Counted from the stretch's first letter, positions 35,085 to 47,775 are shown. The stretch is DNA of 64,000 bases from Stomorhina lunata (GCA_933228675.1 OW121741.1:24461224-24525223), one strand, 5' to 3'. Notes: a model not told the origin generated them from the sequence alone. Program-made: numbers and translations.

Positions 35085-35187
35085 AACTGTAATACTAAAA
35101 TAATTCTCTATAGATAACTGGTAAAATCGAAGAAATTTCTATAGGAAGCTGGTATAATCGAACAATTTTACATAAAAATTTGTTATA
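35085..35187. repeat. palindromic minisatellite S3, left part
   Basis: Degenerate units of the S3 type (CTGGTATAATCGAACAATTT near 35149) left of the mariner insertion. They show that the array once ran continuously from about 35085 to 38450. Confidence 0.75.
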
Positions 35188-36423
35188 AAGAGTGCTCTAA
35201 ATAAAATTTGTAGTTGGATTTTCTTAAATAAAAATCAAACCTTTTAATATAAAAACTCTACAAAATACGCAAATATAATGACATATTATACAAAATCATT
35301 TAGCATTAAAATGTTTACTTAGTACTCGGGTTTTGCAAAATTATCGACTTTTTTCGGAAACCCTCCCATTAAAGATTTTACAGTTGCTTCTGATACCTTT
35401 TTGGAGCATGTGTTCCACCTGCGCTTAAAATCGGACATGTTCTTGGAAATCTTTCCTGTGTTCTTCAATTCCTTTTTTACCAGAGCCCAATACCTTTCCA
35501 CAGGCCGAAGTTCTGGACAGTTAGGTGGATTTGCCTCTCGTGGTACAAAAATGACATTATTCTTTGAGTACCACTCAAGTGCCTTTTTTCCATAATGGCA
35601 TGATGCCAAATCGGGCCAAAAAAATGTAGGCACTCTGTGCTCTCTTAAAAAGGGTAACAACCGTTTTTGTAGGCACTCCTTTATATAAATTTCTGTATTT
35701 ATTGTGCCAGATGCCACAAATACTTTACTTCTTTTGCCACAACTGCAAATAGCTTGCCACACGAGAAACTTCTTAGGGAATTTTGTTTGTTTTTTTGTGC
35801 GAAACTCTTGCCGAACATTGCCCCGTTTATCAGCAACATAAAAATCTTGACCAGGAAGTTGAGAAAAGTCTGCCAGTACGTATGTTTCATCATCCATCGC
35901 ACAACAGGTGTATTTTTTTATAAAATCAGACTTCAATTTTTTCGCTCGTTTTTTTGCTTCTAAGTTCTTTATAGCATTGCGATCTGGAACCTTTTGGACT
36001 TTGTATGTCTTCAGTCCAGCATAAGCTTTGACTCTATGTGCAAAATTCGTAGAACATTTCACCGTACGAGCTGCTTTACTTAAAGAAGTGTTAGGCGCTC
36101 TTCGAAAGAGTCGCTCGACTTCTTTTGCCTTGCCAATATATGTAGGACCTTTTTTCCTCCCTGATCCAGGTTTTCTTTCAAATTTTTAGCTATTTTTTTA
36201 AAAGTCCATGACGGATTTTTTTGAAAAGTTTTAATTATATTTTCACGAACTTTTTTTTCGCAGTCCATTTTGATTGAAATAACTATTGGAAATTAATAAT
36301 TTTTAAAATAATAGTATATGACATATCTATAGAAACTAACTTGATCAAAAAATAAATTATTTCTTGCACTATGGATAAAATTTGTCTAAAATAGTAAATG
36401 CATATTTTTTTTAGAACACTCTT
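35188..36423 (-). mobile_element. DD37E Tc1/mariner element (1236 bp) inserted in satellite S3
   Basis: Ends are imperfect inverted repeats: AAGAGTGCTCTAAATAAAAT on the left and AAGAGTGTTCTAAAAAAAAT on the right strand. TA flanks both sides (35186-35187 and 36424-36425), the target duplication of this superfamily. Length is normal for the superfamily. Both flanks are S3 satellite sequence. Carries the transposase gene listed separately. Confidence 0.88.
35319..36268 (-). pseudogene. DD37E transposase, one frameshift
   Basis: Cut-and-paste transposase. The N-terminal 62-codon frame (start at 36268) gives MDCEKKVRENIIKTFQKNPS and a helix-turn-helix-like WTFKKIAKNLK. A single-base loss near 36180, in the A-run of GAAAACC, shifts the frame; the downstream frame holds a GRKKG basic patch, then from 36062 (247 codons) MDDETYV (first catalytic Asp), LPGQDFYVADKRGNV, VWQAICSCGKRSKVF, FFWPDLASCHY (second Asp) and PPNCPELRPVERYW (catalytic Glu). 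By my count 37 residues separate the second Asp and the Glu, matching the ITmD37E group known from mosquitoes. Total about 310 codons, close to full length. Apart from the frameshift it looks young. Confidence 0.88.
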
Positions 36424-38450
36424 TAATAGAAAAACTTCCTTTATAAAACTGTTATAATCGAACAATTTTATTTAAAAAACTGTTATAGTCGAACAATTTT
36501 CTATAGAAATATAACTATTTTCCATAGAAAACTCTAATACTCGAACAATTTTCTAAACAAAACTGTTATAATCCAGCAATTTTCTTTAGAAAACTGTTAT
36601 AATCGAACAATTTTCTATTAAAAAAACCAAACAATTTTCTATAGAAAACTATTATAATCAAACAATTTTCCATAGAAGACCGTTGTAATCAAACAATTGT
36701 CTGTAGAAAACTGTTATAATGTAACAATTATTTATAAGAAACTGTTAGAATTGAAAATTTGTCTATATAAAACTGATATACACGAACAGTTTTCTGTAGA
36801 AAACTATTATAATCGAACAGTTTTCTATAGAAAAGTGTTACACTTAAAATTTCCTAAAGAAATCAAAAAAATTCCTATAGAAAACGGTTATAATTGAACA
36901 ATTTGCTATAGAAAACTGTTATAATTGAGAAATTTTCTATAGAAAACTGTTATAATAGAACAATTTTCTATAGAAAACTGTTATAATAGAACAATTTTCT
37001 ATAGAAAACTGTTATAATAGAATATTTTCTATACAAAACTGTTATAATCGAACAATTTTCTATAGAAAACTGTTATAATCGAACAATTTTCTATATAAAT
37101 CTGTTATAATCTAACAATTTTTTATTGAAAACTGTTAAAATCGAACAATCTTCTACAAAAAAAAACTTTTATAATGGAACAATTTTGTTTAGAAAACTGT
37201 TATAATCGAACAATTTTCTATAGAAAACTGTTATACTTGAAAAATTTTCTACAGAAAACTGTTATAATTGAACGACTTTCCATAGAAAACTGTTATAATC
37301 AAAAAATTTTCTATATAAAACTGTTATAATTGAATAATTTTACATAGTAAACTGTCGTAATTGACCAATTGTCTATAGAAAACTGTTATAATGTAACAAT
37401 TTTTTATAGGAAACTGTTAGAATTGAAGAATTTTCTATAGAAAACTGATATACTTGATCAGTTTTCTATAGAAAACTATTATAATCGGACAGTTTTCTAT
37501 AGAAAACTGATATACTCGAACAGTTTTCTATAGAAAACTGTTGTAATCAGAAAATTATCTATAGAAAACAGTTATAATTGAACAATTTTCTATTTTATAG
37601 TTGAACAATTTGCTATAAGAAATTGTTATAAATGAAACATTTTCTTTAGAAAACTGTTATAATTGAGAAATTTTCTATTAAAACTGTTATACTAGAACAT
37701 TATCTATAACTTGTAAAAGCGAACATTTTTTTTTATAGAAAACTGTTATAATCGAACAATTTTATACATAAAACTGTTATAAATTAATAATTTTCTATAC
37801 GAAACCATTATAATTGAACAGTTTTCTATAGAAAACTGTTATAATCCAACAATTTTCTATATAAAACTCTTATGATTGAACAATTTTCTATTGAAAACTG
37901 TTATAATCGAACAATTTTCTATATAAAACTCTTATGATTGAACAATTTTCTATTGAAAACTGTTATAATCAAACAATTTTCTATAGAAAACTGTTATAAC
38001 TGAACAATTTTCTACAGAAAACTGTTATAATCAAACAATTTTCTATGAAAGCTATTAAAACCAAACAGTTTTCTATATAATCGATAAATTTTTTGTAGAA
38101 AACTGTTATAATCGAACAATTTTCTATTGAAAACCGTTATAATCGAACAATTTTCAATAGAAAACTGTTATAATTAAACAGTTTTCTTTAAGAAACCGTT
38201 GTAATTGAAAAATTTTCTATAGAAATCTGTTATAATCAAACAATTTTCTATAGAAAACTGTTATAATCGAACAATTTTCTAAAGAAAACTGTTATAATAA
38301 AACAAATTTCTACAGAAAGCTGTTATAAATAAACATTTTTTCATATAATCGTTAAATTTTCTATAGAAAACTGTTTTAATCGAACAATTTTCTACAGAAA
38401 ACTGTTAAAATCGAACATTTTCTATAGAAAACTGTTATATTTGAACTATT
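36424..38450. repeat. palindromic minisatellite S3, unit about 31 bp
   Basis: About 65 degenerate copies of a 31-bp unit: ATTTTCTATAGAAAACTGTT then ATAATCGAACA. The palindrome TTTTCTATAGAAAA is its core. Variation between units is much higher than in S1, so this array is older or less homogenised. Ends near 38450. Confidence 0.95.
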
Positions 38451-40029
38451 TGGAGATAAAAGCCTGGGACACTCTTATATTATACGTCCAAAAGTATCTA
38501 GATATTTTCAAATGCAAATACTTTTGTTTTATTCATACATTTATATGTATCTATAATATAAAGTTACATAAATATATTCCATGTTGAGATTGTCAGTTGA
38601 AGTTAACAAATATAAGCCAAAATGTTAACAGACTGACTGACAAGACAGATGGATAGACCCCAAACCGAATGGGTGATAGTCGAGAGCCTGGTTATCATCC
38701 ATCACTTCAAATTTATTGTATGTTGCAAAATTCAGTTGCAAAAACAATGTGTTCCATATGAATGTTTAAGAAGTTATGTTCGTATTTCAACAATTTTACA
38801 AGTCTTGTGTAAATTTTTGTTCAAAAAATATTCAAAAATTTGAGTTTGAGTAAATAAATTAATGCTATCAAGGATAAGGTAGCCTGTATTGTGTGTATAC
38901 AACAGAAATATGTAATATACATTACATGTATGTATATGTAAATTTGAGCAATGTTCGTAAATAGGAAGTACAACAAATGCATTCATTTTGAAAACCCTTA
39001 ACATACGCTTCAATGGTTTTACTAGTAGTTGAACTTTAATACAATGAAGATAAATATACCAGTCCACCGGGAGTGGTAGAGAATGAAAGAAAAAAAAACC
39101 TACCGATATGAATGATACATGAGCTGACAGAAAAGGAACATATACTTCAATTACACTAGTTTACAAGATTTAACTTTTGGATTTATATTTGATCGATACC
39201 ATATCTTATGTATTCATTATGGTCTTTTGATTATAAAAACGGTCGAAATTTAATTTTCTTTTAATTGGTTGATAAAAAACCTTTGTTTTAACATTTGCAT
39301 TTTTAAAAAGGCTGATCTATTGACTTTATTATATATTTGGAACGGATTGATCGATTTTGTTAATAGCTGAATCCCACAATGATTTCTTAATCACCAACAT
39401 TTTTTAATTTTTATATACAATATTTTAGTATACTGCAAAATCTTTCATACCTCTCATAATCAATAAAACCTTTAAAATCTTGCCAATTAACTGCTGTCAT
39501 CCCTTTTTGAAATTATACCTTTTTTCTGCCAACATGTCACATCGAATCATAAACAACAAATTGGACCCCACCAAACAATTCGCATGCGGTAAAAGAAACT
39601 AATCAACCGTATTCAAATCAAAGGTGACATATAATTAAAATAATTTCATATTAAAGTTAAAATGACATGTGAGTGCAAGATTTAACAAAATGTCACACTA
39701 TATTTAACATTAATGACAGAACTAAACATTAACAGAAATGGACAGCAAAAAAAAAAATAAAAATCCGAATAAAAAATTAACAATGAAATGAGAATATTAA
39801 GGCAAATTTAAAAACTATATATAGATACTCACGCAGCTTTAAAGAATGTACAAAATACTGAAAACGATAATCTGCCTATGCTATATCGAACATTTCATTA
39901 GAGCCCCTTTACGCATCAATACCCAAAGAACAATAACATAAGAAATATCAATTTTAACCTCAAAATGTCAAGTATAAATACCAAAGTTATAGCATGAGTT
40001 CTAAATAACCACCCTGTACTTTTTTTGAA
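38451..40029. other. no gene seen
   Basis: No recognised gene, RNA or repeat on either strand. Confidence 0.4.
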
Positions 40030-41345
40030 TTATGTAGAAAAATTTTCTATAGAATTTTTTTCATATAGAAAAATTTTCTATAGAAATTTTTTCATATAGA
40101 AAAATTTTCTATAGAAATTTTTTCATATAAAAAAATTTTCTATAGAAATTTTTTCATATAGAAAAATTTTCTATAGAAATTTTTTCATATAGAAAAATTT
40201 TCTATAGAAATTTTTTCATATAGAAAAATTTTCTATAGAAATTTTTTCATATAGAAAAATTTTCTATAGAAATTTTTTCATATAGAAAAATTTTCTATAT
40301 TTTCTAAAGAAATTTCTTCATATAGAAAAATTTTCTAAAGAAATTTCTTCATATAGAAAAATTTTCTAAAGAAATTTCTTCATATAGAAAAATTTTCTAA
40401 AGAAATTTTTTCATATAGAAAAACTTTAATATAGAAAAATTTTCTATAGAAATTTTTTCATATTCTATAGAAATTTTTTCATATAGAAAAATTTTCTATA
40501 GAAATTTTTTCATATAGAAAAATTTTCTATAGAAATTTTTTCATATAGAAAAATTTTCTATAGAAATTTTTTCATATAGAAAAATTTTCTATAGAAATTT
40601 TTTCATATAGAAAAATTTTCTATAGAAATTTTTTCATATAGAAAAATTTTCTATAGAAATTTTTTCATATAGAAAAATTTTCTATAGAAATTTTTTCATA
40701 TAGAAAAATTTTCTATAGAAATTTTTTCATATAGAAAAATTTTCTAAAGAAATTTTTTCATATAGAAAAATTTTCTATAGAAATTTTTTCATATAGAAAA
40801 ACTTTGATATAGAAAAATTTTCCATAGGAATTTTTTCATATAGAAAAATTTTCTATAGAAATTTTTTCATATAGAAAAATTTTTTATAGAAATTTTTTCA
40901 TATAGAAAAATTTTCTATAGAAATTTTTTCATATAGAAAAATTTTCTATAGAAATTTTTTCATATAGAAAAATTTTCTATAGAAATTTTTCCATATAGAA
41001 AAACTTTGATATAGAAAAATTTTCTATAGGAATTTTTTCATATAGAAAAATTTTCTATAGGAATTTTTTCATATAGAAAAATTTTCTATAGAAATTTTTT
41101 CATATAGAAACATTTTTTATAGAAATTTTTCATATAGAAAAATTTTCTATAGAAATTTTTTCATATCGAAAAATTTTCTATAGAAATTTTTTCATATAGA
41201 AAAATTTTCTATAGAAATTTTTTCATATAGAAAAATTTTCCATAGAAATTGTTTCATATAGAAAAATTTTCTATAGAAATTTTTTCATATAGAAAAATTT
41301 TTTATAGAAATTTTTTCATATAGAAAATTTTCTAAAAATTTTGCT
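40030..41345. repeat. palindromic minisatellite S4, unit 31 bp
   Basis: About 42 copies of a 31-bp unit: CATATAGAAAAATTTTCTAT then AGAAATTTTTT. Contains two overlapping palindromes around AAAATTTT and TTTCTATAGAAA. Homogeneous in the middle. Several units have GAAAAACTTTGATATAG in place of the usual centre (near 40425, 40798 and 41000), which suggests duplication of longer blocks. Confidence 0.96.
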
Positions 41346-42159
41346 GATTTCGTAAAAGCACTTACCAAAGTAGTAACGGTAGAAAAGCAATCAATATCTC
41401 CATTTTTTCTTAATAATACGTTAGAAAAATATGAGATCCTGGATAGAGGATTTAAAACAGTATTAATGTAAATATATTTAGTAAGTTGATATTCAAGAAT
41501 ATATATTTTGGCTTAAAATTTTTCTAAATGTTTACCCCCACTCTCACCCCTAAAAGTCACACCCATCCAATTTTCCATTTATATTCCCAAATTTTAAATT
41601 CCCCTTGAACTCTAAAATTCTACAAACATTCACTATTACATAAATACCTACTAAATATATGTTATTATATTTGTTAAACGTCAACCATTTCATTTTTTTT
41701 TTCAGTTGAGTTGAGTTGAGTTGACTGTGTGTCATATGACATTTTATGTCAAGTTGTCATTTAATGTCACGTCAATCATTACACATTTACACATCACAAA
41801 TTTTAAACAATTGTTCGAAGTTGTTACAAATGACTGAGACTCAGACTCATACTAGGAGATACAAAACGTTTATGATTACAAAAACGAAAAAGGAGATTTG
41901 TAAAAAAAAACGTAAAAAATTCCTCTGAGGATTTTGCTATTTAAGGATTAATAAGGAAGTATGAGGTTGATGGTGACATTGAAAATTTGTAGTTAAATTT
42001 TTTTTATGATAGAATGAACTTTTGACACTGAAGTTTGTGTGTAATTAAATAGAAATGCGGAGGTATCATATTTTTAATAATGATTCTATCAAATATAGGA
42101 CTAATTTTAAAAAAGGGTGACTTAAAGCTAAAAATTTTAAAAGTTATTCAGAAACGAAA
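41346..42159. other. no gene seen
   Basis: No gene recognised. A short (TTGAG)n run lies at 41705-41722. Confidence 0.4.
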
Positions 42160-42370
42160 ATATACTCTATAGAGCCTTCAACAGAAATACGAACGGACAG
42201 ATAACAGACAGATAAAAAGACAGACAGACATGGCTCAATCGTCTTCATAAGGGTTCAGAACATATATCCCTTTTGACTTTTGTGCCAATATTAAGGAATT
42301 ACAAACGGTATGACAATCTCAACATACCCTCTATTGTTTCTGATGGTGGATGTACAAATCTAATCAGAAA
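42160..42370 (-). mobile_element. DINE-1/mini-me-like fragment, minus strand
   Basis: Reverse complement matches 46975-47150: ACCATCAGAAACAATAGAGG, GGGTATGTTGAGATTGTCAT, TTTGTAATTCCTTAATATTG and a short (GTCT)n tract (about 42190-42230). Truncated on both sides. Confidence 0.65.
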
Positions 42371-42419
42371 GGAAACCCTTAGACTTAGAGCTCGAGCTTT
42401 TAAAATTTAGTTACTAAGA

Positions 42420-44045
42420 GTTAGTAATTTGGAAAGTTATTAAATTTGTATAAAGTTTTGTATTTGAAATTAAAAAAATTTCATAAAAAAAAATCTTGTA
42501 AAAATTCTTGATGGTTTGAATAAAAATGTTCACTATGAATAAATGAGCAACAATTTTGCTAAAGATCATAAGATGATCAAATGCATAGTTTACTATTTGT
42601 CTGCATAGAGTTTATACAATACATGGAAACTATATTATACAATGTGTAAATATAAAAAATTTCCATAGATTTTAAAAACTCTAAAAGAAATACTAATTAT
42701 AAACAATTTCCATAGATTTTATAAACTCTGAAAAAAAAAATACTAATTAATATGTTAAAAGAAATATGAAAAAATAAAAACTGCTAGACCGATTTTTAAC
42801 AAACTTTACATAAACTAACTACAAAATATTCAAAACAAAGCCTAAACATTTGGTTTGGATAGATGATCCCGTTTTTATACCCACCATCAAAAAGAATGGG
42901 GATTGTCATTCCGCTTGTAATTTCCTTAATCAAATGCATAGTTTTTAGTGGCTCCATATATGGAAATTTAGTCGAACCGACTTATAAACCTCCGTCGACT
43001 CATGCGCAACAACTTTACTAAAGATCATAGAATGATCAAATACATAGTTTAGAATTTAATTCATTTTGAGTAATTTTCAGTGGAACCATCTGTTGCAAAT
43101 GGGTCATGCCAACTTAGAAACCTTCATCGGCTTATGAGCAACAATTTTGCTAAAGATCATAAGATGATCAAATGCATAGTTTACTATTTGTCTGCATAGA
43201 GTTTATATAATATGTGGAAACTATAATATACAATTTGTAAATATAAAAAATTTCCATCGATTTTATAAACTCTACAAGAAATACTCATTATAAAAAATTT
43301 CCATAGATTTTATAAACTCTAAAAAAATACTAATTAATATGTTAAAAAAATGTAAAAAAATAAAAACTGCTAGACCGATTTTTAATAAACTTTACATAAA
43401 CTAACTACCAAATATTAAAAACAAAGCCTAAACATTTGGTTTGGATAGATGATCCCGTTTTTATACCCACCATCAAAAAGAATGGGGATTGTCATTCCGC
43501 TTGTAATTTCCTTAATCAAATGCATAGTTTTCAGTGGCTCCATATATGGAAATTTAGTCGAACCGACTTATAAACCTCCGTTGACTCATGCGCAACAACT
43601 TTACTAAAGATCATAGAATGATCAAATACATAGTTTAGGATTTAATTCATTTTGAGTTATTTTCAGTGGCGCCATCTGTCGGAACTGGGTCATACCATCT
43701 TAGAAACCTTCATCGCCTCATGAGCAACAACTTTGCTAAAGATCATAAGATCTATAGTCTACTATTTGCGTGCATAGAGTTTATACAGTACATGGAAACT
43801 GTATTATACAATGTGTAAATATAAAAAATTTCCATAGATTTTATAAACTCTAAAAGAAATACTAATTATAAAAAATTTCCATAGATTTTATAAACTCTGA
43901 AAAAAAAATACTAATTAATATGTTAAAAAAAATGTGAAAAAATAAAAACTGCTAGACCGATTTTTAACAAACTTCACATAAACCAACTACTAAATATTCC
44001 AAATAAAGCCTCAACATTTGGTTTCGATAGATGATCCCGTTTTTG
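42420..44045. repeat. about 585-bp chimeric macrosatellite
   Basis: CTGCTAGACC occurs at 42781, 43367 and 43949 (spacing 586 and 582), so nearly three tandem units are present. Each unit combines (i) minus-strand sequence of the Helitron internal repeat (for example GATCATAAGATGATCAAATG and TCATGCGCAACAACTTTACT), (ii) a TTTATACCCACCATC start from the DINE-like element, (iii) repeated TTTCCATAGATTTTATAAAC blocks. The first and third units are incomplete at the outer ends. Confidence 0.85.
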
Positions 44046-44135
44046 AGTTATAAAACTACAACGAAAAGTGGCATTAATTTTTATATATTAGAAGATAGAC
44101 TTAAAAAGAAGAAGATAAAGACTACAAAAAATAAA

Positions 44136-44250
44136 CCCCTAATATATAAACGAATCATAAAATTAGCAAAACTTTATAGTCCAAATTTTGTATGGAAGAT
44201 TATAAGCTTGTCATATTATTATTTTTTTTTTTTCGTTTATATATTAGGGG
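44136..44250. repeat. perfect 19-bp inverted repeat
   Basis: CCCCTAATATATAAACGAA (44136-44154) is the exact reverse complement of 44232-44250, with a 77-nt interval. It may be the ends of a tiny MITE or a stem for an RNA hairpin. An 83-codon open frame across it has no motif. Confidence 0.7.
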
Positions 44251-44354
44251 GAATATTTATTCAGGAAAACGAACATCTTTAGTAAAATTAACAAAATTTC
44301 TTTAATTAAACAAAATTTGGGCTAATTTGGTAACTATAATCATTTATTAAAAAG

Positions 44355-44580
44355 GGTTTTTTTAAAAATTTTGGGACGTCAAACATTTAATTAAAAAGTT
44401 TTACTCGACGCGTTAATGGCCTAACCAACCATCAAAACGCGTCGAGGAAAGGTTTCTCCACCAACATTTTTTGGTTTTATCAAAAAACTATTTATTACTA
44501 TAATAAATAATTGCAATATATTGGGATTTTAGTGCAATACACTACAGTAAAACTTTTTAAATAAATATTTAGTTTAGTAT
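44355..44580. repeat. dispersed repeat family M, copy 3
   Basis: 44404-44565 matches 605-790. The left edge 44355-44403 is the reverse complement of the right edge of copy 1 (AGTAAAACTTTTTAATTAAA and following), so this copy shows both inverted ends. It also contains a perfect 11-bp inverted repeat CTCGACGCGTT (44404-44414) / AACGCGTCGAG (44436-44446). Confidence 0.65.
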
Positions 44581-46208
44581 TTCTTTGGAAAAAATTCTTT
44601 GCTTTAAAATATTTTCCCAGAAATTTTTAAAACCAATTTTTAAGAGACCACCTGAAATTTTTGAAATATTTTCCCAACCTTCGCCAGGAAATGATACATA
44701 TTATTATTATTTTCATAATCCAAATTGCGGTGCTTGTCTTTAATCTTCAAAGTAGGCTGGCAGGCTTAAAGGACACGTAAAACTAAAACCCACCTACAAA
44801 TTTCAAGATACAAAGAAAACAAATCAGCTTTTTGAAAATTTTCCCTGGAAATCACTCAATAAACATTTGAAGAAAATCTTGGAAATTTGTAGGAGTTCTA
44901 TTTTTACATTTAAGGTGTCATTAATATTATGCCAAAGGATCACTTTGACAATTGTTAAACAAATAAACTCAAGATTTGACACATTGTTTAGTCATTATCC
45001 TGTCTTCGAGGTCTAAGAAATGCAAACCAGCCATAAAAAGAAGAAAAAAAATACTAATCATTATTTAAAAATTTTAGCTACTGAAAAATACAAAAGAAAG
45101 ATTGACATTGGTTTCTTTTCATGGTCATGTACCCCTAAGTCTTAACAATAGAATCTTTCAAATCATACTGTTTATTTATTTGCTCTTTTTCCGTGCACTG
45201 TGCCTTCAATTTTTTTTTTTGAACAAAGTGTGTGTGAGTCTTTTCAAAAGGAAGCCGAAATTTTTATTAAGAATTTGAAAAAAAATAATATTTAGCTTAG
45301 TTTGCAAAAAAATATTGAATGAATTCAAATAAATTTTCTTTTGTTTTATTATTAGTTTTTCGTTTTTATTGTCCTCAAAAAGTCAAAGAACAGTTAAATT
45401 AAACACACACAAAAAAAGGTCGGCTTTAACTTCAAAAGATCTTAAAGAGACATCGATTTATGACTCTGTCCTGTTGAGCTTAAGGTGGTTTTTTAAGGTT
45501 TCGAAATTGTGTGTCCTTTTATCTTTTCTGCAAATTACTTTAGTATAGAGTTTAGTTACGGTAGGACTCAATTTTTTGCAAATACAATATTTCTTTTATT
45601 AAAATTCATGGAAATTTTTTGCGTATGTGACAAAATCCAAGTTTCTGGAAATTTTGAACAATATATGAGAAATATTAGGAAATAAAATCGTGAGAATAAG
45701 AAAAATATCAAAGAACCTTTCAATTTAGAAGTGTAACTAATCTAATATATTTGTTAAGACCTACTAAATTAAAGTCAGGTCTCATACTTTTTCTTTTCAT
45801 GGTAACTTTGTTCTGGTTTTTTACGACGTTTCTATAATAACAAAATGATGATAACACAAAAGTTAAGTATTTATTTGCACTTTTCAAGAAGCGACACCGG
45901 TTAAAAATTATTCTGCCTCTAACAAAAAGTGTCGTTTTGCTATTAAAAGTTTCCCTTTTTAATCGGTTTTGCACTTAACTGGAAAAATGATTGGGATCAG
46001 CTACGCAAACCGGGTAAAGCTAGTTCATGAAAACATAACCCTTGTATCAAAGTATTTAAAAAAGCTATAGAAAATTGTTTTCTATAATATACAAGGCCTA
46101 AAAGCTAATTTGCTTTCTGTATATAATAAAAATTGGCACTATAAGCCGGATGTTTCGACTTATCCTAGGCCTAGATATCTAAAAATGCTGATTTACAAAT
46201 TTTTCATA
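44581..46208. other. no gene seen
   Basis: No recognised feature. Confidence 0.4.
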
Positions 46209-46951
46209 CACTAGTCGGCAGAATTATTTTGACATACCAGTTGTTATATACATGTAGTGGAGTACGGAACATTTTTCCTATTGACGGTTCCATGAGCCAT
46301 TATCAATATTTAAGAGTATTGAATGAATATGCATTTCCCTCCGGCGATAAATTGATCGGAGAAGCATTCACTTTCCAACTGGATAACGTTTTTTGTCATA
46401 AAAGCAAAATGATCACAAAATTTCTAACAAATGCTGGTGTTAAAACTCTGGATTGGCTTCCCTGAAGTCCAGTTTTTTATGTAATAGAAAATGTGTATTC
46501 ATACAGAAAGCAAAACAGATCTGCGGATTTGACAAGATCAAATGATAAAACGGCTATTGAGGTCGCAAATGCTTGGCAAGAGATTCCAATGGAGTTTCTA
46601 CAGTTCTTGGTGGATTTTGTTCCGAACCTGCACCAAATTGTTTTAAATGCTAAAGGAGAATATGTTTTTGATTAACTTAAATAATTACTATTAATTTTTG
46701 TTAACCTTGAAGCTCCCAATTCCTTTAAATACGATCTGTAAAAATATGTCAAAATACTTTTACTTTTATAGTTTCGATTAAAAAAAAATTATACAAAACT
46801 TTAAAATTATGAAAGGTCTTTTGTTTTCTAATAAATTACAATATTTTTAACTATTTTCAATATTTTAAATTAATTTTTTGAATTGTATAGGAACGGGAAG
46901 AAATAAATAAGAAAAACAGCTGGTATGTCAAAATAATTTTGTCGACTAGTG
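46209..46951 (+). mobile_element. Tc1-like element, internally deleted (743 bp)
   Basis: Near-perfect inverted ends of about 30 bp: CACTAGTCGGCAGAATTATT at the left and CACTAGTCGACAAAATTATT read from the right, both continuing TTGACATACCAG. TA flanks at 46207-46208 and 46952-46953. About half the usual 1.6-kb length; the transposase N-terminal half is gone. Confidence 0.9.
46229..46675 (+). pseudogene. Tc1-type transposase, C-terminal half
   Basis: Codons 46229-46465 give VRNIFPIDGSMSHYQYLRVL, then FTFQLDNVFCHKSKM (second catalytic Asp retained in QLDN), then LDWLP and a stop at 46463-46465 where Q is usual in 'LxWPPQSPDxNxIEN'. After the stop the frame continues SPVFYVIENVYSYRK, so the motif Asp is changed to Val and the Glu of IEN remains. 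A tail with VANAWQEIPMEFLQ ends at a stop near 46675. The DNA-binding domain and first Asp are absent. Dead, but its ends are intact and could be mobilised by a full relative. Confidence 0.85.
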
Positions 46952-46959
46952 TACGTATA

Positions 46960-47775
46960 TACTTTTTATACCCACCATTAAAAAGAATGGGGGGTATATT
47001 GAGATTGTCATTCCGTTTGTAATTTCCTTAATGTTGAATCAAAAATCAAAAACGATATATATTCTGAATCCTTATGAAACTCTTAGACGATTGAGCGATG
47101 TCCGTCTATCTGTCCGTCTGTCTGTCCATCTGTCTGTCTGATGTCGGCACGATAAAACCTTAAGGAAAGGATATAGGTCACTGAAATTTGTCACAAATAT
47201 TCTCCACTTCTTGGAAAATTTTGGTATTGAAATCGGGCAAAATCGGTTTACATTTGATCATAGCTCCCGTATAATTTCGCCTAGCCTAATCGCTTATTTG
47301 CTAATAAATGACAAATTATAACAGCTATGATGACAAAATTTGGTATCTAGAAGTTTTATATAAGCACTAGGCAGCATATAAAATTTCATGGAAATCGGTA
47401 TAAATTTAACTATAGCTCTCATACAAAAAACTTACGGAAACAGCCTAAATTCCACCTGAAATACACTTAAATGTCAATAAAAATGATAAATTGTAATAGC
47501 TTTGGCAACTAAATTAAGCACAAGGAAGTCTTATGTGTATACCACCCAGTGTGCAAAATTTTGTCACAATCGGTCACCATTTGACCATAGCTCCCATATA
47601 AAAAACTTACGGAAACTCAAAAAATACAAAAAGAAATGACGGTTTATGTCCGTCTGTCCGTCAGATAAAAGCGCAATAGCTCCTTAACTACAAGAGCTAG
47701 AGAGACAAAATTGTACAAAAGTATTTTTGATATGTAACAAAAGTTGTTTACTAAAAATGGGAGAAATCGATTCAC
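46960..47775 (+). mobile_element. DINE-1/mini-me-like element, left part
   Basis: Left subterminal arm TATACCCACCAT (about 46969-46980), then GAGATTGTCATTCCGTTTGT, (GTCY)n at 47099-47142, GTCGGCACGATAAAACCTTA and two or three diverged modules of the form 'AAATCGG...GCTCCCATATAAAAAACTTACGGAAAC'. It holds the uninterrupted site (about 47625-47650) that corresponds to the composite element insertion at 21274. Cut at about 47776 by an RTE-like LINE, resuming at 49578. Confidence 0.7.

Noticed and set aside
44031..44282. 83-codon Lys/Tyr-rich frame
   Set aside because: AT-rich by-product spanning the 19-bp inverted repeat; no motif.
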